Part shown: positions 58,001 through 64,000 of the stretch, piece by piece
Position numbering within the stretch: the stretch's first letter is position 1
How the letters are laid out: every line of letters begins with the position of its first letter
NCBI GenBank assembly: GCA_044224905.1
Contig: JBGAJN010000001.1
Span: 930,001 to 994,000, forward strand
Source: JBGAJN01 sp044224905
GTDB lineage: Bacteria > Verrucomicrobiota > Verrucomicrobiia > Limisphaerales > JBGAJN01
DNA length: 64,000 bases
Direction: 5' to 3'
Notes under the pieces: generated by a model
Databases searched by the model: none
Told to the model about the DNA's origin: nothing
Seen by the model: only the letters and a program-made list of their open reading frames with translations
Position numbers and translations under genes: made by a program

Positions 58001-61000
58001 GGTGGTAACTCCTATCGCTTTCAGAACAACGGTTCTACGATCATTGATGGCAAGGTCTTCCTTGGTGCCAACAGTGCTCAAATCACTCTGGCGGGACAGA
58101 TTTCCGAAGCATCCCCGGGTGCAATTCTGATTAAGGAAGGCGCATCAAACTTGTTTTACACATCGCTTCAAAGTGCTACCCACACTGGTGGCACCATTAT
58201 TACGAACGGTTCATCCGTCTTTTGGCGCCCGGTTAACCTTCCGGCAACCAACGGCGGTGTGCCGGCAACCTACCAGTTTGGATCTGGTGCGATTGTGTTG
58301 GACGGAAATGCAACATTCAATTTCCAGCCGAACACTACGTCGAATTACACGTTTACAACCCCGTACCAAACCGCTGATAAGGTCGCCGTCGGTCAAGTTA
58401 CGGGTGACGGTGGTGGTCAGCTAAACTACAACTCAGTGGCGAATTCGCCTGTTACGACGAATACGGGAGCAATCACGTTAGCCGGAACTCTCCGCATCAA
58501 TGGTGCGGGTAACAATGGCTCAACGACGCCAATGATTAACACTGGCGTGGTGACGATCACGGGTGACAATCGTGAAATTACCGCGCTAAATCGTGCTAAC
58601 ACTGGCAACGATCGCTATATTTTCCGTGGCAACATCACGGGTGACGGCACTTACTCGAACCTGACGCTCCGTGCTAATCAATTTGGTGCAATTGAACTTG
58701 GGCAAACCGGAACGGGTAATCGTGGTGTGAACGATATTTACATTGCGCCATCCTACCAGGGTGCGAATGGTCGCATCCGCTTCGCAACATCAAACTCCTT
58801 GCCTGGTGGTAAAGTAATTGTCGACTCGGGTACTGCTGTAGCCATTGGATTTAACAGCACCAATTTCAACGGGTTGGTCAATACGGGAATCAGCGGTTTG
58901 GGAACCAAGTTTACCTTCCTCCCGGATTCGGTCTTGGCTCTCGAAGGTGTGAAGCCCCAAACCTCAGTAGCCATCGATTTGAGCGCTGCAGGCTTGAACG
59001 CCGACATTCGATTGGGTGCGTTTGAAGGTGCCAACGTGACAATTACGAACGCAATTACACCGTTTGCTTCGACATACAAGCTTGCGGGCGGGAACGGAAC
59101 TCTTCTGTTGGCAACAAACAATCAGTTGACGGGAGCCAATAGCCTCATTGTAAATCCCAACCCGTTTACGGCACCTGTTGCTGCGCTCACAGCTGGAACG
59201 TTGGATTTCAGCAGTGCAGCAGCGAGCAATACATTCAGCGGCGGAACAGTTCAAAACGGTGGCACGATGATCATTCGCGCTGGGCGCACAAATACTCCGT
59301 TGGGAACCGGTTCGGTTGACACTTACGGAACGCTGCAAGCACTCGGTGCTGGTGGGTCCTTCGCGGGACCTGATGGGTTGACCAACAACAACAGCGTTCG
59401 TTTGCAACCAGGCTCAACGTTGCAATTGGGTGAAACGGCCTCGTTCACCGGCAATGGAACCAATCGCTGGGGTGACAACACCGACATGAGCCTCATGGCA
59501 TCGCGCCTGACTCTGGTTGGAAGAAATATTGCCAATGCCACCAATATCGAAACTATTGGTAACCTTAACTACGCTCTCGGAAGCCGCTTGAATATCCAAG
59601 CTCAACCGAACTCCAACAATAACTTCACGATTCTCGCGGCGAACAGCCTCACCCGCATGGGCAACGGCACGCTTGCGCTCCTCCGCAACAATAATGCTAA
59701 TCCGATTACCAACGACGTTAGCTTCGGTGGAGCAAGCCGCATCGTTGCGACCGTCGCACCCACAGTGAATAACGGCATGATCGCGCCGAATATTTACAAT
59801 GAAACCGAAAACGTGTTCGTGACCTACGACTCGACAATTGCCGGTCCGTCGGCAGTGGGTATCACCAATGCCGCGTTTACTGCAACGGGCACCGATATCA
59901 ATACGGCAGCCGCCACCGACATCTATCAACTGTCGAGCGCGATCTTTGGAACCAACGCGATCACGGGCGCGGCAACGGTTAACGCTCTGAAAGTCGTTAG
60001 CAACAACGTCACTAGCGGTGGTGGCACGCTGACTATCACCAGCGGTGGTTTGATCACCGTGGGTAACGTCACCAACAGTGCTCCGCTCTTGTTCGGTGCT
60101 GCTGGCGCGGGTGAAGGCGTGATTCTGAACGCCAACAACCTTGTTCTCCAGGGCGACATTACTGCTGCTCTCGGTGTTACTAAGGCGAATGCAGGCACAT
60201 TAATCCTCCAAAGCAACCGCACCTACGCCAATGGTTGGAATATTAACTGGGGAACCGTGCAGGTCAGTTCCAGCAATGCGCTTGGAACTTCAGTGGCAGG
60301 CAACGCGATCAACCTCAATAACGGTCAAAACACGGTTAACTTGACGTTCAACCAAAATGCTGCGGGCGTCAGCTACACCTCCGGTCCGATTAACAACTAC
60401 GACAACAACACGATCGCGTTTGCCTTCGGTGCCGCCGACCGCGTTCACACCTTCGGGCCGATGGGCTTGACGATGAATACCTATTCGAGTGGCCCGTTGG
60501 GCTCACGCCTCCGTCTGACGATGGATCAAGCTCGCAGTCGCGCTGTGTTGGGAGGAAATCTCACCGTCAATACCGACTCCTACCTCGATGTGTCCGCGAG
60601 CACCGTTGTGACCGGTTCTAGCAACCGGATTGACGTTGCAGGCAACTTGGTGGGAGCGGGCAAGTCCCTGACCAAATATGGCAACGGCAGCCTTGGCTTG
60701 ATCTCGGACAACAGCTCAACTTGGACTGGTGGCCGTATTACCAACCTGTTTGGTGCACTGCACGTCGCAAACGATGGTGCGTTGGGCGATATTAACTCGA
60801 CTGTGGTGATTAAGAGCAACGCCGTGCTGCAGCTTGCCTCAAGCGTTGTGATGTTCAACCCTGCTGCCGGTGTAACTATGGATCCGGGCTCTGCAGAACG
60901 CTGGCTCGGTGCATTCAACCAATTCAATAACAACACTAGCTCCGAAATTTACACGGTGCTGAGTGACCGTAACCTCCAAGTGTCAATCGATATGACTGCG

Positions 61001-61945
61001 GTGACGAACAAGACTATCCGACTGAGCAGCAATGCAGGTTTGGAAGGATATCAGTTCGCGGAAGACACACGCGCCAACACGATTACTTTGGGCCGTTCCA
61101 TGACCGTGGATCTTGCTGGTAATGCTAAGATCGGTCAAAGTGGAGTGGACATTGGTCGTAGCGGAACGCAGATGAACGTCTTGGCAAATGTCACTGAGTC
61201 CGGCGGCAGCCGTTCACTCACTAAGATTGGCTTGGACATCGTCAATCTGCAGGGAAGCAACACCTACTCAGGTGGTACCCGTGTTCAACGTGGAACGTTG
61301 CTCGTGAACAACGGCTTCCAGTCGGTGCTAACCACCAACCAAGGTGCGGTTTATGCGACCAGCGCAACCGCAACGAACGGTTCAGCCACAGGTTCCGGTG
61401 CGGTATCGGTTGCCTCGCAAGCGATGCTCGGCGGTAGTGGCGCTATCTCCGGAAACGTCACGGTTGAGACGGGTGCAACCTTGATGCCCAATACCCAAGG
61501 CACGATCGGCACTATGTTGATCGAAGGCAATCTGACCTTCCAAATTGGTTCCATGTTCGACATTGACATCAATGCGACGAACTCGTCCGACAGCGTGATC
61601 GTGAAGGGTAATGTTGACTTGGGCGGTGCGACCTTGGGAGTCCGCTTGGGAGCCAACATTCCGCTCACCGCGACCAACATGTTCGTATTGGTTAACAACT
61701 TGGGAGCTAACGCTGTCGCCAACTCCTTCGCTGGTCTGGCTGATGGATCACTCATCCAATTCGCTGGAAACGATTCAACCAACAACAACTTTGGTTACTT
61801 CCAATTGCACATCAACGATCCTGCTTACCTCGACGGTAACGACGTGGTGTTGACGGTTGCGGTGCCTGAACCCGGAACGGCTGCTTTGATGGTGATCGGT
61901 GCAGCGCTCTGTGGCTTGCATGTCATGCGCCGCCGTCGCAACTAA
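55031..61945 (+). CDS. Giant PEP-CTERM surface protein with autotransporter-associated strand repeats
   Basis: About 2304 residues from ATG 55031, where a signal peptide begins (SAVAALACVAALASNAPAQ); an open frame back to 54884 is not used because a strong promoter lies inside it. The protein is beta-rich with passenger-associated repeats of the type K-T/I-G-x-G-x-L-x-x-T-x … Y-x-G-G-T near residues 317, 489, 641 and 2064 and about 150-230-residue higher units (for example LRGGTLEIRTTNSQAFGPGA). It has no C-terminal autotransporter barrel; instead the end is VPEPGTAAL (from residue 2278), a hydrophobic helix and RRRRN, a PEP-CTERM signal for exosortase. Base use is less GC-rich than its neighbours. 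Confidence 0.92.
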   Translation: MKSRILTPARSAVAALACVAALASNAPAQTTNSWVNNNSGVWSDSLNWTNPPTDGAAYATNLLRFSGSTNYFSTNDFTTSVPFQLFGIVFNNVGAATNGNAVNLSGGALQFLANGSVTPFITNQGISAVNIGNDIDISATNLTFGGNGGILTVGGVISGAANVTKAGSHTNVFTMQNTYSGDTVIQAGLLRGIVTNNNSTVFGTSSTIRPQGGTVAFLTDTTNVTLGLGSGYNVVQASGNNGVILVDRLTTATSNLVFRLNTATVTNSSLGITANNGSQLIFDGATSVGGTAAVFNVTAGLASLNGAISELNANTAFRKIGGGRLAITNGLIPAYTGLTLVDAGQLQVNSTVAAPSPLPGTDIYLRGGTIEFRTTNSQVVGPGAGYNFMVTANGSTINSDRIPTSLASSGTNTIVLNNITFAPNSVGLGVALTSVGTNLTFTTGSSNTIRVVGTTTLATNTQLSVGGLTIIDGLITDTNGGLGTPFSLRKTGAGRLFITNTAVSNLYAGGTIVEQGFLQVNATSNNPANLGSGNLTLRGGTLEIRTTNSQAFGPGAGYAVTVITNSTISVDRFGTAATGNNIDLGPVTVSQVSTTATTLTINGANAYTLRVPSISFNTNLTLAIAATNLIVTGSLAESGGSFSLTKTGVGRLTLTNGVDQSYTGGTFINGGFVQVSAVTNNPQPLGTGIVGLNGGTLELRSDLNTTWGSGLGYNLRVTNGGGTVDLNRINTTGGSNVFFVNNIEITTNTGTLTVTGNNSDVLMLNGSVVGSVSGVPQYTLSSSAANNVISNNIIQITGNGALVFTNQFTFKGSNSVSGLRILDTTTFADSVTDHILNTPAGTLIFAGAVTNDGVNPITSFTHVGGGTAVFSNTVTLGTATRVTNNAGAMQFFGTNNVMVAPTINAGSILGNGGQAQNNEPFGKGPIIINGGTVQYRTDNSNNLTIGAGAGYTNIVNSNATINVDRTFAAGASDTIRIGELQINSSRLAITGGNSYRFQNNGSTIIDGKVFLGANSAQITLAGQISEASPGAILIKEGASNLFYTSLQSATHTGGTIITNGSSVFWRPVNLPATNGGVPATYQFGSGAIVLDGNATFNFQPNTTSNYTFTTPYQTADKVAVGQVTGDGGGQLNYNSVANSPVTTNTGAITLAGTLRINGAGNNGSTTPMINTGVVTITGDNREITALNRANTGNDRYIFRGNITGDGTYSNLTLRANQFGAIELGQTGTGNRGVNDIYIAPSYQGANGRIRFATSNSLPGGKVIVDSGTAVAIGFNSTNFNGLVNTGISGLGTKFTFLPDSVLALEGVKPQTSVAIDLSAAGLNADIRLGAFEGANVTITNAITPFASTYKLAGGNGTLLLATNNQLTGANSLIVNPNPFTAPVAALTAGTLDFSSAAASNTFSGGTVQNGGTMIIRAGRTNTPLGTGSVDTYGTLQALGAGGSFAGPDGLTNNNSVRLQPGSTLQLGETASFTGNGTNRWGDNTDMSLMASRLTLVGRNIANATNIETIGNLNYALGSRLNIQAQPNSNNNFTILAANSLTRMGNGTLALLRNNNANPITNDVSFGGASRIVATVAPTVNNGMIAPNIYNETENVFVTYDSTIAGPSAVGITNAAFTATGTDINTAAATDIYQLSSAIFGTNAITGAATVNALKVVSNNVTSGGGTLTITSGGLITVGNVTNSAPLLFGAAGAGEGVILNANNLVLQGDITAALGVTKANAGTLILQSNRTYANGWNINWGTVQVSSSNALGTSVAGNAINLNNGQNTVNLTFNQNAAGVSYTSGPINNYDNNTIAFAFGAADRVHTFGPMGLTMNTYSSGPLGSRLRLTMDQARSRAVLGGNLTVNTDSYLDVSASTVVTGSSNRIDVAGNLVGAGKSLTKYGNGSLGLISDNSSTWTGGRITNLFGALHVANDGALGDINSTVVIKSNAVLQLASSVVMFNPAAGVTMDPGSAERWLGAFNQFNNNTSSEIYTVLSDRNLQVSIDMTAVTNKTIRLSSNAGLEGYQFAEDTRANTITLGRSMTVDLAGNAKIGQSGVDIGRSGTQMNVLANVTESGGSRSLTKIGLDIVNLQGSNTYSGGTRVQRGTLLVNNGFQSVLTTNQGAVYATSATATNGSATGSGAVSVASQAMLGGSGAISGNVTVETGATLMPNTQGTIGTMLIEGNLTFQIGSMFDIDINATNSSDSVIVKGNVDLGGATLGVRLGANIPLTATNMFVLVNNLGANAVANSFAGLADGSLIQFAGNDSTNNNFGYFQLHINDPAYLDGNDVVLTVAVPEPGTAALMVIGAALCGLHVMRRRRN

Positions 61946-61966
61946 GCGCAAGTAAGTCTTAAACGA

Positions 61967-62006
61967 AGAAGCGGCGGACACGATGTCCGCCGCTTCTGCT
62001 TTTGTG
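61967..62006 (+). terminator. Intrinsic terminator after the PEP-CTERM gene
   Basis: Perfect 14-bp stem AGAAGCGGCGGACA (61967-61980) / TGTCCGCCGCTTCT (61984-61997), loop CGA, then GCTTTTGTG. It may also stop the convergent minus-strand gene. Confidence 0.85.
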
Positions 62007-62019
62007 AATCGAGTGCAAA

Positions 62020-63048
62020 CTAAAAGCCCACGATCAATTTGCCAAAAACTTCGCCATGCCTCAGTCGATCAAAAATGTTGAGACCGTCCGCTAGGTTAGT
62101 GATCTTATCCACATTTGCCTTTAGCCCCCGAAAACTCGCAAGTTCCAAGATTGCTTCGAGATCGACTCGGTTGCGTCCGTAACTTCCAATCAAACGCTGC
62201 TGTTTAACGAAGAAAGGCCAGAGATTCACTTGAACGTCTTTTCCCGACGTTGCACCGCAAGTAACAATTGTTCCGTTCCGAGCGAGGCAATGGAAAAGCT
62301 GCTCAAGCACTTTGCCGCCGACATGTTCGACAATCAAATCGACGCCGTGCTTATTGGTGATTCGGCGAATCTCAACGGTCCAGTTCGGTGAGGAAGGATC
62401 CACGACAAACTCGGCGCCCTGATGCAGGGCAAATTCTCTTTTAGCTTCGGAGCGCCCCGTGCTGATCACTCGGGCTCCCAAATGCTTGGCGATTTGTATC
62501 GCCGCCGAACCAACACCGCTTGCTCCGGCCATTACGAGAACCCAGTCGCCGGGGCGCACATGAGCTCGGTTGGTCAACATATGCATGGCGGTACTTCCGG
62601 CTAGTGTCAGTGCTGCGGCCGAATTGAAATCGAGATTGGTGGGAAGACTCACGAGAGATGAAGCGGGAACCGCTACACGCTCGGCAAAGCCGCCATCCAA
62701 GTCCACTCCCAGAAGTCGCCCTTTGAGGCATTGGCATTCGTCACCAGTCGCGCAAAACTCGCACTCGCTACAGAAGAGATTCGGCTGAATGGCAACCCGA
62801 TCGCCGATCTGCCAACCCGTAACCTTGGCGCCGAGTCGATCTACAACGCCGGCAACTTCGCTCCCGGGAATCCGCGGCAGTTTGACTGGAATTGGTAGCG
62901 CACCTTCCTCGAGCCAAAGATCGAGGTGATTGAGCCCACAGGCCTTCACTTTCACGACGACCTCATCGGGAGCTGGAATCGGGTCGGGAACGTCGGTAAT
63001 GATGAATTTCCCAGGGATTCCGTGTGCGATCAATTGCAGTGCCTTCAT
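62020..63048 (-). CDS. Zinc-type medium-chain alcohol dehydrogenase/quinone reductase
   Basis: A 342-residue MDR protein. The structural-zinc loop is present (C-S-E-C-E-F-C-x-x-x-x-x-C, near residues 93-105), and the NAD(P) Rossmann motif is GASGVGSAAIQIAKHLGA. In the catalytic domain, C-G-L-N-H-L-D is seen, but the usual G-H-E motif reads G-S-E (PGSEVAGVV), so one catalytic-zinc ligand is missing. It could therefore act like a zinc-free quinone or enoyl reductase, or bind zinc differently. The start at 63048 leaves 125 bases to the divergent secretion-ATPase gene. Substrate unknown. Confidence 0.85.
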   Translation of the reverse strand: MKALQLIAHGIPGKFIITDVPDPIPAPDEVVVKVKACGLNHLDLWLEEGALPIPVKLPRIPGSEVAGVVDRLGAKVTGWQIGDRVAIQPNLFCSECEFCATGDECQCLKGRLLGVDLDGGFAERVAVPASSLVSLPTNLDFNSAAALTLAGSTAMHMLTNRAHVRPGDWVLVMAGASGVGSAAIQIAKHLGARVISTGRSEAKREFALHQGAEFVVDPSSPNWTVEIRRITNKHGVDLIVEHVGGKVLEQLFHCLARNGTIVTCGATSGKDVQVNLWPFFVKQQRLIGSYGRNRVDLEAILELASFRGLKANVDKITNLADGLNIFDRLRHGEVFGKLIVGF

Positions 63049-63173
63049 GGAGGGATTGAACGCCGTTGACGAGATCCGTGCAAGGGGCGAGCGGGATAAA
63101 AGGTTTGCTGGCGGATGGCGAATCTGTGTAATTCTTCGGCATCAGATAGAGGCCGTGCCAATGCTCCGAGTTT

Positions 63174-64000
63174 ATGAATGAAACCACTCGTTACCTGCAG
63201 TCCGTATCAGCCGCGAAAGGCGTTGAAATCGGTGTGTTGGTCGATTTTCTCGTTAAAGACGCGATCAAAGCTGGCGCCAGCGACATTCACATCGAGCCGT
63301 GGGAAAGCACGCTCGTCGTCCGAATTCGCCTCAACGGAGTGTTGACCGAGTTGGTCCATCTCCCGCTGGATCTCGCGGAGAAGATTTCCGGGCGCTTAAA
63401 AGTGATGGCGAACCTGGTGAGCTACCAGACGGGCTTGCCGCAGGAGGGGCACGCGCCCGCGAACACTGAACTTGGAGGGGTCGAACTGCGCATCTCCGTT
63501 TTCCCGACGGTGCGAGGCGAGAAAATCGTCATCCGCATCTTCGATCCGCGCAATCGAAGCTTCGATCTGGGCAAGCTCGGTTTCGAGGAAGATGTTCTCA
63601 ACACGTATCTGAAATTATTGACGCGCCCTAGCGGTCTGATGTTGCTCACGGGTCCGACGGGATCGGGTAAGACCACGGCGATTTACGCATCGCTTTATCA
63701 TTTGGTCCAACGGGCTGGGCCGGCGGTAAGCATCAGCACGATTGAAGATCCGGTGGAGTTCAATCTGCCGATGATCAGTCAGGCGCAGATCAAGCCCGCA
63801 CAGAACTTCACGTATCCGATCGCGCTGCGCTCGCTGATGCGCCAGGATCCGCAGGTCATCATGGTGGGCGAAATTCGCGACGCGGAGACGGCGGCAATCG
63901 CGGTGCAGGCCGGGCTCACGGGACACTTGGTAATCAGCACGATTCACAGCGGTATCGCGGCCGGTGTGTTCGCGCGCATGATCAACATGGAGATCGAGCC
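63174..64000 (+). CDS. Type II/IV secretion ATPase (GspE/PilB family), N-terminal part
   Basis: The first 275 codons of a gene that runs off the window. ATG 63174 reads MNETTRYLQSVSAAKG. Residues about 20-150 are the N2E domain (DAIKAGASDIHIEPWES), followed by the ATPase core: Walker A GPTGSGKTT (about 160-168), Asp box STIEDPVEF, Walker B-region VIMVGEIRDAETA (about 228-240) and the H-box TGHLVISTIHSG. It lacks the extra N1 domain of many GspE/PilB proteins, so it may be PilT-like or a shortened GspE; the EDPVEF motif favours GspE/PilB. It drives pilus or pseudopilus assembly at the inner membrane. It is divergent from the dehydrogenase. Confidence 0.92.
   Translation, partial: MNETTRYLQSVSAAKGVEIGVLVDFLVKDAIKAGASDIHIEPWESTLVVRIRLNGVLTELVHLPLDLAEKISGRLKVMANLVSYQTGLPQEGHAPANTELGGVELRISVFPTVRGEKIVIRIFDPRNRSFDLGKLGFEEDVLNTYLKLLTRPSGLMLLTGPTGSGKTTAIYASLYHLVQRAGPAVSISTIEDPVEFNLPMISQAQIKPAQNFTYPIALRSLMRQDPQVIMVGEIRDAETAAIAVQAGLTGHLVISTIHSGIAAGVFARMINMEIE

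Overview
The window looks like chromosome from a GC-rich Verrucomicrobiota bacterium, most likely a soil or freshwater Pedosphaera/Limisphaera-type lineage. This is inferred from family content: Tat-exported Gfo/Idh/MocA dehydrogenases paired with sugar isomerase-like TIM barrels, a PVC-type membrane-bound dehydrogenase fused to cytochrome c, a PEP-CTERM protein with autotransporter-associated strand repeats, FAD oxidoreductases with C-terminal accessory domains, and genes that mostly lack a clear Shine-Dalgarno sequence. No tRNA, rRNA, CRISPR array, transposase or phage structural gene was seen.

Layout. 1-267 is the end of a PQQ-type beta-propeller gene. 283-7258 is an all-minus block of poorly known genes; six of them between 1444 and 5557 form a tightly coupled run with four ATGA stop/start overlaps, encoding small membrane proteins and soluble proteins of unknown function. 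7452-31932 is an accessory carbohydrate region: eight Tat-signal proteins (three Gfo/Idh/MocA oxidoreductases, two TIM-barrel isomerase-like proteins, two glycoside-hydrolase-like proteins, one serine hydrolase), plus a DUF1080-like protein, an FAD oxidoreductase, further esterases/serine hydrolases, a HAD phosphatase and a 1537-residue secreted metalloprotease. Together they suggest envelope-located breakdown of glycans by an oxidise-then-cleave route, but the substrate cannot be read from the sequence.

31957-53717 is mainly housekeeping: lpxD, an esterase, the 1020-residue dehydrogenase-cytochrome protein, dprA, a HAD phosphatase, ychF and obg, rplU-rpmA, then fabD-fabG-acpP-fabF, a pyrimidine-nucleoside phosphorylase, a GH57 branching-enzyme-like gene, a double universal stress protein and a yqjD-yqjE-yqjK-like membrane trio. 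53892-62006 holds a small membrane gene, the only long gene-free stretch (about 0.69 kb), and a 6.9-kb PEP-CTERM surface protein gene with its own strong candidate promoter and terminator. The window closes with a zinc-type alcohol dehydrogenase and, divergently, the first 275 codons of a GspE/PilB-type secretion ATPase.

Intergenic spaces carry several families of imperfect palindromes. The clearest single structure is at 37124-37290, where five nested hairpins inside 16-17-bp terminal inverted repeats exactly fill the gap between two convergent genes.
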